Below, piece after piece: positions 7,404-16,326 of a DNA stretch of 57,918 bases. The notes beneath the pieces were generated by a model. It did not search any database. It saw only the letters and a program-made list of their open reading frames with translations, and had not been told where the DNA came from. The stretch is from SIG440 sp045591095 (lineage in GTDB: Bacteria; Bacillota; Clostridia; Monoglobales; Monoglobaceae): contig JAZNSF010000013.1 of the NCBI GenBank assembly GCA_045591095.1, positions 1 to 57,918 of the forward strand, in the 5' to 3' direction. Numbering within the stretch: the stretch's first letter is position 1; every line of letters begins with the position of its first letter. A program made the translations under genes and the position numbers.

Positions 7404-8711
7404 ATGACAAACGACAACTTTAAAGGCTTTGCCAACAGCTTTCAGGCAATTGCAAGGCTTGGTCTTGGCTCTATCGAGTGCCTTTTAAACCACTTAGGCA
7501 ATCCTCAAAACGACCTTAAATTTATTCACGTCGCAGGCACAAACGGCAAGGGCTCGGTTTGTAGTTTTCTGCAGAATATTTTCACCGATGCAGGCTATAA
7601 AACAGGCAGGTACATCTCGCCAAACCTGATTTCGGTGTGCGAGCGAATCTCGGTTAATAACGAAATGATTTCGGAAGAAGACTTAAACCGAATTTTAAGT
7701 CAGGTTCAAAATGGCGCCGAATATACAAAAAAAACTTTAGGTGAAGGTCCTACCCAGTTTGAAATATGGACTGCAGTGGCATTTTTGTACTTTAAAGAGA
7801 AGAATTGTGATATGGTAATCCTTGAAACAGGTCTTGGTGGTACTCGTGATGCAACCAACATCATTCCGCCGCCTCTTGCCACGGTCATAACAAGGCTTGA
7901 CCTTGACCACACCGAATACTTAGGGGATACCATCGAAAAAATTGCAGCAGAAAAAGCTGGAATAATAAAAAAACACAAAGACGAAAAAGTTGGTCTTTGT
8001 GTAACGTCTTCCCATCAAGCGCAGGAGGCACTAGGAGTTCTTAAAGAAAAATGTAAAGCGCAAAACAACCATCTTGTCGTAGCAAATGCTCCGAAGCTTT
8101 GTGACCCCGATGACTTTTTTGAAGTGTTTGACTATGTTTCGGTTTCGCAAGGCGTAACCTTAAAAAACATAAGATGCGGAATCAGTGGTTTTTATCAGCC
8201 CGAAAATGCGGCTTTGGCAATCGAATGTGCCCTCGCTCTTGGAATTTCGCCCGAGAATATAAAGCAGGGCATCGAGTGCGCCAAAAATCCTGCGCGTTTT
8301 GAAATTATCAGCCAAAGGCCCTTGGTTATATACGACGGCGCTCACAACAAAAACGGCATGACCGCGCTTGTTTCGTGCCTTAAGCGATATTTTAAGGATT
8401 GGTCTGGCGCGACATTCATTGTAGCATTTATGGGCGACAAGGATATAGAGGGCTCGCTTAATATATTAAAAAATTCTGGTCTGTTGGATAAATCCAAGCT
8501 TTTTGCTGCGCCCGTTAAGGATAACCCCCGTGCCGCATCACCCGAAAGCATCTCGGAAGCAGCAGTAAGTCTTGGTATAGAGTCTGCTGCCTTTGATAGC
8601 CTTGACGCGGCTTACGATGCCGCACTAAAGATAGGTAAACCTATAATTCTTTGTGGCTCACTTTACCTTTACAAGGATTTTGATGAATGTTTAAATTTTA
8701 AAGAAAAATAG
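7404..8711 (+). CDS. folC: Folylpolyglutamate synthase / dihydrofolate synthase
   Basis: This 435-residue Mur-ligase-family protein has the P-loop GTNGKGS (about residues 45-51), the SPNLISVCERI loop, the ETGLGGTRDATN block near residue 141 and YDGAHN in the C-terminal domain. It adds glutamates to folates, retaining them in the cell. Its ATG follows the folT stop with no gap and a GGGGGG site inside folT, so the two share the THF riboswitch: uptake and retention are controlled together. The 3' end overlaps the convergent lrgB by 14 bases. Confidence 0.95.
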   Translation: MTNDNFKGFANSFQAIARLGLGSIECLLNHLGNPQNDLKFIHVAGTNGKGSVCSFLQNIFTDAGYKTGRYISPNLISVCERISVNNEMISEEDLNRILSQVQNGAEYTKKTLGEGPTQFEIWTAVAFLYFKEKNCDMVILETGLGGTRDATNIIPPPLATVITRLDLDHTEYLGDTIEKIAAEKAGIIKKHKDEKVGLCVTSSHQAQEALGVLKEKCKAQNNHLVVANAPKLCDPDDFFEVFDYVSVSQGVTLKNIRCGISGFYQPENAALAIECALALGISPENIKQGIECAKNPARFEIISQRPLVIYDGAHNKNGMTALVSCLKRYFKDWSGATFIVAFMGDKDIEGSLNILKNSGLLDKSKLFAAPVKDNPRAASPESISEAAVSLGIESAAFDSLDAAYDAALKIGKPIILCGSLYLYKDFDECLNFKEK

Positions 8712-9375
8712 CGATTATCACGGTTGCAATACCGCAAAGCCCCACAGCAATTCCGCTGGCAGAGCCTTCCAGTTCGCCGATTTCGATTGCTTTTGTTGTT
8801 CCAAGAGCATGGGAAGATGCGCCTATTGCAAGTCCCGCTGCAATCGAGTCCTTTACCCTGAATATTTTTATAAGGTATGGTGCAGCTATTGCGCCAAATA
8901 TCCCCGTAACACTTACCGCCGCAACAGTAATCGGAACAAGTCCGCCGAGCTGCTGGGACAGTTTGGTCGCAAACGCAGTGGTAATTGACTTTGGCAAAAG
9001 GCTTGCTGTGATTTCAGCAGGCATATCAAAGACTTTGCAAAGCAAGGTTATGCTTATAAGTGCAACGCTTGCACCCACAACCGAGCCTACAACAATCGGC
9101 AGAAAATACTTTTTTATGGTACTTAGCTGACGGTACATAGAAAGTGCAAGAGCCGCTGTCGCAGGGGCCATCAGCATTGTTATAAAATCTCCGCCCTTCA
9201 TAAAGTTTTCAAGGGGGATTTTAAATGCCGTAAGCACTCCGATTATTATAATAGCACTTACTAAAAGCGGATTTAAAATGGTGTAGTTAAATCGTTTTTT
9301 TATGATTAAAGACAAAGTGTACGCCATAAGGCAAAGGCTTACGCCAAATATGGGTTCTTTAGTAACCTCAAGCAT
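8698..9375 (-). CDS. lrgB: LrgB family membrane protein
   Basis: This 225-residue membrane protein has about seven hydrophobic segments and the LrgB signature GPATAAL-like motif (MAPATAALALSMYRQ), LLPKSITTAFA and the C-terminal GASSHALGTTKA...GLCGIATV. LrgB/CidB/YohK proteins act with LrgA-type partners in cell-lysis control or as pyruvate/metabolite channels. The start overlaps lrgA by eight bases. Its last 14 bases overlap the convergent folC. Confidence 0.93.
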   Translation of the reverse strand: MLEVTKEPIFGVSLCLMAYTLSLIIKKRFNYTILNPLLVSAIIIIGVLTAFKIPLENFMKGGDFITMLMAPATAALALSMYRQLSTIKKYFLPIVVGSVVGASVALISITLLCKVFDMPAEITASLLPKSITTAFATKLSQQLGGLVPITVAAVSVTGIFGAIAAPYLIKIFRVKDSIAAGLAIGASSHALGTTKAIEIGELEGSASGIAVGLCGIATVIIAIFL

Positions 9376-9742
9376 TCTTTCCCCTCTCCTTTCGTTTGTT
9401 CATTATATAAACCGTAAGCTTTACGCTGTAGCAAGTGGCGGCAAAGGTAACAATGGTTGATGCTATGCATATAATCAAAAACTGTAGCCAGATATTTTTA
9501 AGTACATCAATATAAGATATGATAGAAACCGTTGCCGGAATAAAGAAAAGAGACATATTCCCAAGCAAAAAATCGGCTGCCGATTCTATCTGCTTTGGTT
9601 TTATGGCTCTTAGCACCAGACATAAAAACATAAGTATCATCGCAAGCACACTGCCCGGAAACGGAAAGGGCAGCCATTTTGAAATAATATTCCCCAAAAA
9701 GCAGATCGCAAAAATTATAAAAAATTTTTTTATTAAATCCAA
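9368..9742 (-). CDS. lrgA: LrgA/CidA family holin-like protein
   Basis: This 124-residue protein has four membrane helices and the family pattern PFPGSVLAMILMF and a late F-F-I-P-A motif. LrgA/CidA are holin-like partners of LrgB/CidB. It starts at a TTG behind GAGGTGA and overlaps lrgB, so the two form an operon. No LytSR sensor pair is present nearby, so the usual regulator is not visible. Confidence 0.92.
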   Translation of the reverse strand: MDLIKKFFIIFAICFLGNIISKWLPFPFPGSVLAMILMFLCLVLRAIKPKQIESAADFLLGNMSLFFIPATVSIISYIDVLKNIWLQFLIICIASTIVTFAATCYSVKLTVYIMNKRKERGKNA

Positions 9743-9827
9743 AGTTCGTCACCTCAACCAAAAATGATACCACACTACTCCCCATTTGTAAATAAAATTA
9801 TTTGATTAAAAATCAAGGAGAACAGAT

Positions 9828-10316
9828 TTGGACAGATTATACCAAAAAAATACCACCTGCCTCTTCACCGGCCACAGACACATACCTACGGACCTTGCAA
9901 AAAAGCTTGAATCGGCTTTGGAAAATACCATAGCAAGCCTTTTGGAAGAAGGTGTCAAAACCTTCATTTCCGGTGGTGCCCTTGGGTTTGATATGATGGC
10001 AGCTAAGACCGTTTTACAGGCAAAAGAAAAGCACCATGAGGTGCGGCTGGTTATGGCACTTCCGTGCCGCGATCAGCATGCCAGATGGTGCCAAAAGGAT
10101 AGGCAAATGTACGAAGAGCTGCTTAAAGCAGCAGACGATATATACTATCTCACTGACAAATACTGCGTTGGCTGTATGTACCTTCGAAACCGCTTTATGG
10201 TGGAGCAAAGCGGTTTTTGCATCAGCTATTTTACCGGCAAAAAAGGCGGGACTTTGCACACAGTGAGTCTTGCAAAAGACCATGGTCTTAAGATTATCAA
10301 TCTGTCTTTTTTATGA
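9828..10316 (+). CDS. SLOG-family (DprA/YpsA-like Rossmann) protein
   Basis: This 162-residue protein has CLFTGHRHIP near the N-terminus, FISGGALGFDMMAAKTVL in the middle and KKGGTLHTVSLAK near the C-terminus, the nucleotide-binding pattern of the YpsA/SLOG superfamily (DUF1273-like). Such proteins are thought to bind nucleotide-derived ligands; no reaction can be assigned. A three-Cys patch (KYCVGCMYLR and a later FCISYF) is worth noting. It starts at a TTG behind AAGGAG and stands alone on this strand. Confidence 0.82.
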   Translation: MDRLYQKNTTCLFTGHRHIPTDLAKKLESALENTIASLLEEGVKTFISGGALGFDMMAAKTVLQAKEKHHEVRLVMALPCRDQHARWCQKDRQMYEELLKAADDIYYLTDKYCVGCMYLRNRFMVEQSGFCISYFTGKKGGTLHTVSLAKDHGLKIINLSFL

Positions 10317-10616
10317 GATAGTAAGGGACAGTATAACACTTACCAAAACACTCGCAAAACTTACCAACAAAAGCAGCAAAGGCCAACCCCTTACTGCTTT
10401 TTTTGTCTTGGAACTCCTAGCGTGTTCGCCTTTAAGCCGCTCTACCTGTCTTACGTAGCGGTCTATTATCGCTTGCGCTTCGGTGGCAACGCTTTTATCC
10501 AAATGTGTCTGGCTTTTTGTGCCAGTATCCCCTTTAAGTATAAAAATAGCCTGGTCTATAGTCTCGGATTTGATATTGTTTATTATCAGAACTTTTCTGG
10601 CTTTTCTGTCGGTCAT
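10311..10616 (-). CDS. Small tail-anchored hypothetical protein
   Basis: This 101-residue protein begins MTDRKARKVLIINN and has a soluble part with KSETIDQAIFILK, then a basic segment (SSKTKKAVR) and a single C-terminal membrane helix (about residues 79-98) reaching the stop. I do not recognise the family. The layout suggests a tail-anchored protein facing the cytoplasm. The start is uncertain: the nearest candidate AGAAAGG lies 14 bases upstream. The 3' end overlaps the convergent SLOG gene by six bases. Confidence 0.55.
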   Translation of the reverse strand: MTDRKARKVLIINNIKSETIDQAIFILKGDTGTKSQTHLDKSVATEAQAIIDRYVRQVERLKGEHARSSKTKKAVRGWPLLLLLVSFASVLVSVILSLTIS

Positions 10617-10701
10617 TGATTTTTTCACAGCCTTTCTCGATTTTGTGTGTAATGTAAGTATCTGCCAAAAAATCAATTTGTATACAAAAGAGGGGTAAAT
10701 T

Positions 10702-11472
10702 TTAAATCAAATCTGCAAGATGCGGCCTGAGCCGTTTGAATATAACATTCCCCAAAACCAAAAGCACCGTTACAACCGCCCAGAAGTAGATGGTAAGCAC
10801 GGGCTTTTCCCAAAATCCTGTTCCGTATACAAAGGTATCGCGATAGCCCTCGGTTATATAATAAATAGGATTGATTTTAAAGATAATATGAAGACTTTGG
10901 GGTATAGCATTTATGTCCCAGAATATGGGGGTAAGCCAAAATCCAAACTGCACCAAAACCCCGACAACGTTGCTTATGTCGCGTGCAAATACTGTAAGGG
11001 TTGCGGTTATTCTTCCCAAAGCTAAAGCCAAGATATAGGCACATGCTATATAGTATATAACCTGAATATGCAAAAATGAAGGGAAGTAGCCATATCCCAT
11101 TGACACCAAAAATGTCAGCACCACAAAGAAAAGATGCACAAAAAATGCCGATGTAACCCTGACCGTCGGAAGCATTTCGACCTTGAAAACCACCTTTTTT
11201 ACAAGGTACGAATAATCAATAAAAACGCCTGTGGCGCCGCCCCAGCCCTCGGAAATAAAAAACCACGGAACTACCCCCGAGATAAGCCAGATAACGTAAG
11301 GCATATCATTGACCGGGCCGTTTTGGAATGCAACCTGAAACACAAACCAGTATATAAGTATTGTAATGACCGGGCTGATAAACGCCCAGATAGCGCCAAG
11401 TGCCGAACCTGCATATTTTGCTTTGAAATCGTTTTTCGCAAGTGAAAAAAGCATTTTTCTCTCGTTTGTCAT
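10702..11472 (-). CDS. ABC-2 type permease for polysaccharide export (TagG/KpsM-like)
   Basis: This 256-residue protein has six predicted helices and the ABC-2 polysaccharide-export pattern: KNDFKAKYAGSALGAIWAFISP, a VVPWFFISEG segment, and the late NPIYYITEGYRD motif. TagG/RfbA/KpsM permeases export teichoic acid or polysaccharide with a dedicated ATPase. No ATPase gene is adjacent: upstream is ttcA, downstream the small hypothetical. A GGAGGATAACCTT leader gives a strong start, five bases after ttcA ends. Confidence 0.9.
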   Translation of the reverse strand: MTNERKMLFSLAKNDFKAKYAGSALGAIWAFISPVITILIYWFVFQVAFQNGPVNDMPYVIWLISGVVPWFFISEGWGGATGVFIDYSYLVKKVVFKVEMLPTVRVTSAFFVHLFFVVLTFLVSMGYGYFPSFLHIQVIYYIACAYILALALGRITATLTVFARDISNVVGVLVQFGFWLTPIFWDINAIPQSLHIIFKINPIYYITEGYRDTFVYGTGFWEKPVLTIYFWAVVTVLLVLGNVIFKRLRPHLADLI

Positions 11473-11476
11473 AAGG

Positions 11477-12190
11477 TTATCCTCCTATTTTCCAATCCTC
11501 AAGTCCCGTCTGGATTGCATTCATCATCCGCGCCTTAAAATGACGGTCTGCCTTTGTTTTTTCGTTTATAAAATCTTTCATATCCTGTCTTTTTGACACC
11601 CCGTCCATCGGGCACAAATTTTTTACCATCGGGAGATTTGCGCGTCTTGCATAGCCGCGGATATCGCTTTCGGCTGCATAGATAAGTGGCCTTATAACCG
11701 CAATCTCGCGCCTTGTAAGATATGTAAATGGCGAAAAACTGTTTAGCCTGCCCTCATAAAAAAGCGACAGAAAAAAAGTTTCTATTACGTCTTCGTTGTT
11801 GTGGCCAAGTGCCACCTTGTTGCAGCCGTTTTCTTTTGCAAGATCATTAAGCGCGCCCCGCCGCATACGCGAGCAAAGCGAGCATGGGTTTTTCTCTTTT
11901 CTTACATCAAAAAGGATTTCGGCAATGTCGGTCTTTTTAACCACATATTCTACACCTATCTCCTTGCAAAATTCAGCAATCGGGCCATAGTCCATGCCGT
12001 CAAAGCCCATGCTTATCGTAATGCCCATCACCTCAAACGGGATTTCGCTAAATCGCCTGAAAGCAGCAAGTGCCGTAAGAAGCACAAGGCTGTCCTTGCC
12101 GCCCGAAACCCCGACTGCAATCCTATCGCCCGCCTGGAGCATATTATAATCCTGAATAGCACGGCGCATTGTGCTTAGTATCCTTTGCAT
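11477..12190 (-). CDS. TtcA-family tRNA 2-thiolation enzyme (PP-loop ATPase)
   Basis: This 237-residue protein has the PP-loop SGGKDS (residues 29-34) and three Cys placed as in TtcA: Cys103 and Cys106 in PCSLCSRMRRG and Cys193 in NLCPMDG, expected ligands of a [4Fe-4S] cluster. GHNNEDVIETFF follows the family pattern. TtcA makes 2-thiocytidine-32 in tRNA in proteobacteria; the clostridial members may act on another position, so I give no symbol. The start is eight bases from the rdgB stop behind GAGGTGACTT. Confidence 0.88.
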   Translation of the reverse strand: MQRILSTMRRAIQDYNMLQAGDRIAVGVSGGKDSLVLLTALAAFRRFSEIPFEVMGITISMGFDGMDYGPIAEFCKEIGVEYVVKKTDIAEILFDVRKEKNPCSLCSRMRRGALNDLAKENGCNKVALGHNNEDVIETFFLSLFYEGRLNSFSPFTYLTRREIAVIRPLIYAAESDIRGYARRANLPMVKNLCPMDGVSKRQDMKDFINEKTKADRHFKARMMNAIQTGLEDWKIGG

Positions 12191-12198
12191 AAGTCACC

Positions 12199-12783
12199 TC
12201 ATCTGGCTAAATCGTTCTTCATTTTGTTAAGCGCACAAAAACGATGGCTGATGGAATTCTTAATTTCTCCGTCAAGTTCGGCCATGGACTTATTATACTT
12301 TGGCACAAAGAAAATGGGGTCATACCCAAAGCCGTTGTCACCTTGTTTTTTCGCAAGAATATACCCCTTGCATTCGCCCAGGTACACTTTCGGTTCTTCG
12401 CCCGGGAAAGCAACTGCAATCGCACAAACAAACCTTGCTGTACGTTTTTCGTTTTCAATGCCTTCCATCTCCATAAGCAGTTTTTTTATATTTTGGTCAT
12501 CTGTTGCGCCCTCGCCTGCAAACCGGGCGGTATAAACCCCAGGTCTTCCGGAGAGTGCATCCACGCAAAGACCGCTGTCATCTGCAATCGCCGCTTTCCC
12601 CGTGGCATTCATTATGCTGACTGCCTTTTTTATGGCGTTTTCCCGGAACGTCTCACCGTCCTCAATTACATCAACATCTCCGTATCCGGCTTCGTCCTGA
12701 GTAATAAGCCTGTACCTATTGCCCAAAATCGCCTGCATCTCTTTTGCTTTGTGAGCATTTTTGCTTGCCAAAATCAGTTCCAT
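12199..12783 (-). CDS. rdgB: XTP/dITP diphosphatase (RdgB/HAM1)
   Basis: This 194-residue protein begins MELILASKNAHKAKEM, the family N-terminus, and has AIADDSGLCVDALSGRPGVYTARFAG, the substrate-binding block, and a C-terminal SHRFCALNKM. It hydrolyses non-canonical purine triphosphates (XTP, ITP, dITP). A longer frame extends 29 residues upstream, but GGAGAA lies before the ATG at 12783 and homologues begin there. It heads the unit with ttcA and the permease. Confidence 0.94.
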   Translation of the reverse strand: MELILASKNAHKAKEMQAILGNRYRLITQDEAGYGDVDVIEDGETFRENAIKKAVSIMNATGKAAIADDSGLCVDALSGRPGVYTARFAGEGATDDQNIKKLLMEMEGIENEKRTARFVCAIAVAFPGEEPKVYLGECKGYILAKKQGDNGFGYDPIFFVPKYNKSMAELDGEIKNSISHRFCALNKMKNDLAR

Positions 12784-12955
12784 ATAATTCTCCACGATTT
12801 CAAATTTTGTGATATTGTATATATTATTTATAACATATTTTTTTGTTGTTGTAAATATTGATAGTTGCAAAATGAAAAAATTTGTGGTATACTGTAAAAT
12901 GTTTTGGGAAATTTATTATAATAAGTTAAACTTTTCACAAAAATGAATTTTCTGC

Positions 12956-12984
12956 TTGTATATTTCAAAAACTTAGTGTAAAAT
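12956..12984 (+). promoter_or_regulatory. Sigma-A promoter of gapA
   Basis: TTGTAT (12956-12961) and TAAAAT (12979-12984) are separated by exactly 17 bases, about 45 bases before the gapA ATG. The region is very AT-rich. Confidence 0.75.
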
Positions 12985-13028
12985 ATTAATATTAACATAA
13001 ATTCACATTTTTTGGAGGTAATTTTATT

Positions 13029-14063
13029 ATGTCAGTAAAAGTTGCTATTAATGGTTTCGGACGTATCGGCCGTTTGGCTTTCCGTCAGATGTTTGGTGCA
13101 GAAGGTTATGAAGTTGTTGCAATAAACGACCTCACAAAGCCCTCAATGCTCGCAGGTCTTTTAAAGTACGACACCGCTCAGGGTGGCTACTGCGGCAAAA
13201 TTGGCGAAAATCTTCACACAGTTGAAGCTGACGACGAGGCTGGTACCATCACTGTAGACGGAAAAACACTTAAGATTTATGCAAAGGCTAACGCAACTGA
13301 GCTTCCCTGGGGCGAAATCGGTGTTGACGTTGTTTTAGAATGTACAGGTTTCTACTGTTCAAAGGAAAAGTCACAGGCTCATATCGATGCAGGTGCTAAG
13401 AAGGTTGTTATTTCTGCTCCTGCAGGTAGTGACCTTAAGACAATCGTTTACTCAGTAAACGAAAAGACTCTTACAAAGGACGATGTAATCATTTCTGCTG
13501 CATCTTGTACAACAAACTGCTTAGCTCCTATGGCTAAGGCTCTTAACGATTATGCACCAATCCAGAGCGGTATCATGGCTACAATCCATGCATACACAGG
13601 TGACCAGATGATTCTTGACGGTCCTCACAGAAAGGGCGATATGAGACGTGCAAGAGCAGGTGCTGCTAACATCGTTCCCAACTCAACAGGTGCTGCAAAA
13701 GCTATCGGCCTTGTTATCCCCGAGCTTAACGGCAAGCTTATCGGCGCTGCACAGAGAGTTCCTGTTGCAACAGGTTCAACAACAATCCTTACAGCTGTTG
13801 TAAAGGGCAGTGACGTTACTGTTGACGGAATCAACGCTGCTATGAAGGCTGCTTCTTCTGAAAGCTTTGGCTACAACACAGACCCAATCGTTTCTTCTGA
13901 CGTTATCGGTATGAAGTACGGTTCACTGTTTGATGCAACTCAGACAATGGTTGCAAAAATCGCTGATGACCTTTACGAAGTTCAGGTTGTTTCTTGGTAT
14001 GACAACGAAAACTCATACACAAGCCAGATGGTAAGAACAATCAAATACTTTGCAGAAATCTAA
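13029..14063 (+). CDS. gap: Glyceraldehyde-3-phosphate dehydrogenase, type I
   Basis: This 344-residue protein has the Rossmann N-terminus AINGFGRIGRLAFRQ, an Asp in AINDLT (NAD preference), the catalytic ASCTTNCLAP with Cys160, and WYDNENSYTSQMVRT near the C-terminus. It oxidises glyceraldehyde-3-phosphate to 1,3-bisphosphoglycerate in glycolysis. Codon choice is visibly more biased (GCT, GTT, ACA, AAG) than in its neighbours, as expected for a very highly expressed gene. It is monocistronic, between a clear promoter and a strong terminator, with TTGGAGGTAA before the ATG. Confidence 0.98.
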   Translation: MSVKVAINGFGRIGRLAFRQMFGAEGYEVVAINDLTKPSMLAGLLKYDTAQGGYCGKIGENLHTVEADDEAGTITVDGKTLKIYAKANATELPWGEIGVDVVLECTGFYCSKEKSQAHIDAGAKKVVISAPAGSDLKTIVYSVNEKTLTKDDVIISAASCTTNCLAPMAKALNDYAPIQSGIMATIHAYTGDQMILDGPHRKGDMRRARAGAANIVPNSTGAAKAIGLVIPELNGKLIGAAQRVPVATGSTTILTAVVKGSDVTVDGINAAMKAASSESFGYNTDPIVSSDVIGMKYGSLFDATQTMVAKIADDLYEVQVVSWYDNENSYTSQMVRTIKYFAEI

Positions 14064-14076
14064 AGTCTAAAAAGTC

Positions 14077-14114
14077 CGAGGCTGCAAGCAAATTCGCTTG
14101 CAGCCTCGTTTTTT
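14077..14114 (+). terminator. Strong rho-independent terminator of gapA
   Basis: CGAGGCTGCAAGC (14077-14089) pairs perfectly with GCTTGCAGCCTCG (14096-14108) around AAATTC, then six T. It also separates gapA from the convergent PAP2 gene. Confidence 0.93.
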
Positions 14115-14118
14115 GTAT

Positions 14119-14649
14119 TTAATTAAACTTCTTTTTTGCTAAAATTTTTAATCCGTAGGAAATCGCAAACGCAAGCACAATTCCGCCCAGGATATCGGTT
14201 GGGAAATGCACAAAAAGATACATTCTTGAAAGCGCAATGAGCGACGCCAGTGTGATTGCCACAATCCCCCATTTTTTATGATGATTAAAAATAACAAATG
14301 CCGCAATAAACGACGAAAGTGAATGCCCCGACGGGAACGAAAAGTCCTTTGGACTTTGAACGAGCCTTAGCATCTCGGGCTCAATCCAGCACGGTCTTGG
14401 CCTTTGGAAAATATTTTTTAAAAATACATTTCCTATGATTAGGCCCAAAAGAAGTCCGACAAGCAAAAATGCTCCTGACTTTCGGTGTTTTTTTGACAAA
14501 AGCATCAATACACTACACAAAATCCACACAAATCCAACATCGCCTAAAAGAGAAAGCTTTGGCATTAAAAAGTCCAGGGCAGGACAAGACAAAAGGTTTT
14601 GTATATATTTTAAAATTTCGATTTCAAACCACTCGGTCCCCCAAAGCAT
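14119..14649 (-). CDS. PAP2-superfamily membrane phosphatase
   Basis: This 176-residue protein has five to six hydrophobic segments and the three phosphatase motifs: KNIFQRPRP, PSGHSLSSF and SRMYLFVHFPTDILGG, with the catalytic His residues in the last two. PAP2 proteins of this size dephosphorylate lipid phosphates such as undecaprenyl pyrophosphate (BcrC/PgpB-like). The substrate is inferred, not shown. It is followed by the COG2426 gene upstream on the same strand. Confidence 0.9.
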   Translation of the reverse strand: MLWGTEWFEIEILKYIQNLLSCPALDFLMPKLSLLGDVGFVWILCSVLMLLSKKHRKSGAFLLVGLLLGLIIGNVFLKNIFQRPRPCWIEPEMLRLVQSPKDFSFPSGHSLSSFIAAFVIFNHHKKWGIVAITLASLIALSRMYLFVHFPTDILGGIVLAFAISYGLKILAKKKFN

Positions 14650-14668
14650 AAAGCATCAGACTCCTTTT

Positions 14669-15145
14669 TTACGAAAATACAACCAATGCTCCGCCGGTAA
14701 CCATTGCTACAATTATCGCAGCAATAACTACTCCCAAAAATATGGACGGGATTGCATCCTTAAGGCGCATATCCATCATAGCAGCAACCAGCGCCCCGGT
14801 CCATGCACCTGTACCCGGAAGCGGGATTGCAACAAGGATGCAAAGTCCCCAGAATTTGTACTTATCTACCGTAGCTTTGTGCCTGTCTGCCTTTTCCTCA
14901 AAGTATACTACCAATGAATCGAGCTTTTTGCTTTTCTTTCGCATCCACTCGAAAATCTTGCGGATAAATATTATTATAAACGGTACCGGCACCATATTGC
15001 CAAAGATTGATGCCGCTGCCGATGTCCATACGCTAAGACCTGCCGCAACACCTGTAGGTATTGCCCCACGAAGCTCGATTACCGGCACCATTGATATAAA
15101 GAATGTGCCTAATATTTTACCAAAAAAAGTCGAAAAAAATTCCAT
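14669..15145 (-). CDS. Small multidrug-export-type membrane protein (COG2426)
   Basis: This 158-residue membrane protein has the family features MVPVIELRGAIPTGVA near residues 18-33, GNMVPVPFI, and the C-terminal IPLPGTGAWTGALVAA. The label multidrug exporter is inherited from databases and weakly supported; the P-G-T-G and E-L-R-G re-entrant-like motifs recall the DedA/VTT superfamily. It lies 19 bases before the PAP2 gene; a shared role in polyprenyl-phosphate metabolism or transport is speculation. Confidence 0.85.
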   Translation of the reverse strand: MEFFSTFFGKILGTFFISMVPVIELRGAIPTGVAAGLSVWTSAAASIFGNMVPVPFIIIFIRKIFEWMRKKSKKLDSLVVYFEEKADRHKATVDKYKFWGLCILVAIPLPGTGAWTGALVAAMMDMRLKDAIPSIFLGVVIAAIIVAMVTGGALVVFS

Positions 15146-15230
15146 TGCCTATCTCCTGTACAAAAAATTTTATATACTAATCAATTATAGTTGCTTTTAA
15201 AAACCCTTGTCAACAAATTTTATCTATTTG

Positions 15231-16196
15231 TTACTCCAAAAACACTACTTCTGCATTAAATTTTTCTGCAAGGTTTTTGCCCTCTTTTCTGCCCAGGACA
15301 AAGATTGCTGTTCCCAAAGCATCCGCAAGTGCCGAATTTGATGCCACTACTGTCACACTTTGAAAATCCTGCCTTGCAGGCTTTCCGGTTTTAGGGTCGA
15401 TTATATGATGATAAAGCTCTCCGTCATAAACGAAATTCCGCTGATAGCTGCCGCTTGTGGCAACCGCTTTAGTGCCAATACTAATGGTTTTTACATATTC
15501 ACCGCTTGGTGAGAAAGGCTTTTGCAGACCTATCCGCCACATTCCGTCTTTAGTTTTTGGATTTTCTCCAATTGTAATCAGATTGCCTCCAAAATCAATT
15601 ATCGCAGATTTTACGTTCATCTTTCTAAGAACTTTGCTTGCTCTGTCTGCGGCATAGCCTTTGGCAATCCCCCCAAGGTCTATCTGTGTTTGGTCATATT
15701 TTTTTGTTACTGTATATGCAGTTTTATCAAGGGAAATGCTCCCTTTTCCCGAAAAGAGACGGGCCTCTTTTATGTCCTCCTCTGTTGGCGGCACGGGGTT
15801 TTCTGCGCCAAAGTCCCATAGTCTCATAACTCTTGCAATGCTTATGTCAAAAGCACCGTTTGAGCTGTCATAGATTTGGTCAGCAAGGTCAAGCATTTCT
15901 ATTATGCATGGGTCGACCTTCACCGCTATCCCTGCCTTTGCGATGTTTATTTTTGACACATCCGAAGACGAATCAAAAAAATCAGACAGCTTGTGTATGC
16001 GCGCCGCTTCATTAAACGCCTCGGCCACAGCCGATTTTTCGCTGTTTTTAAATACCGCTATGGTGCAGGGTGTGTCAAACAAAAATTCGGTTTCAGAAAC
16101 CTCATTTATCCTCGCCTTGCTGTTATAAATCATGGCAATTAAAAGGGTTGCTAAAATGATTACAGAAAAATATATCTTGGTTTTCTTCAATTTCAA
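15231..16196 (-). CDS. apbE: FAD:protein FMN transferase (ApbE)
   Basis: This 321-residue protein has an N-terminal membrane anchor or uncleaved signal (about residues 5-24), then the ApbE domain: EFLFDTPCTIAVF, DLGGIAKGYAADR, the FGGNLITIG strand and the metal/flavin site YHHIIDPKTGKP. ApbE attaches FMN to Thr of RnfG/NqrC-type extracytoplasmic redox subunits, none of which are in this window. I use the TTG at 16196 behind GAGGA; the open frame continues upstream across the murJ promoter but without family similarity. No lipobox Cys is visible. Confidence 0.9.
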   Translation of the reverse strand: MKLKKTKIYFSVIILATLLIAMIYNSKARINEVSETEFLFDTPCTIAVFKNSEKSAVAEAFNEAARIHKLSDFFDSSSDVSKINIAKAGIAVKVDPCIIEMLDLADQIYDSSNGAFDISIARVMRLWDFGAENPVPPTEEDIKEARLFSGKGSISLDKTAYTVTKKYDQTQIDLGGIAKGYAADRASKVLRKMNVKSAIIDFGGNLITIGENPKTKDGMWRIGLQKPFSPSGEYVKTISIGTKAVATSGSYQRNFVYDGELYHHIIDPKTGKPARQDFQSVTVVASNSALADALGTAIFVLGRKEGKNLAEKFNAEVVFLE

Positions 16197-16260
16197 AATA
16201 TCCTCGTTTCTTATCTTTAATTCTTGTATTTTACCACAAATATAATTTCTCGTCAATTGC

Positions 16261-16289
16261 TTTACTTTTGTTTTGGTTTGTGGTATAAT
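16261..16289 (+). promoter_or_regulatory. Probable promoter of the murJ operon
   Basis: A perfect TATAAT (16284-16289) has TTTACT (16261-16266) 17 bases upstream, 38 bases before the murJ start. It lies in the divergent apbE/murJ gap. Confidence 0.6.
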
Positions 16290-16326
16290 ATGATGAAGCT
16301 TATACTCTTTATAAGGGAGTGATTTC

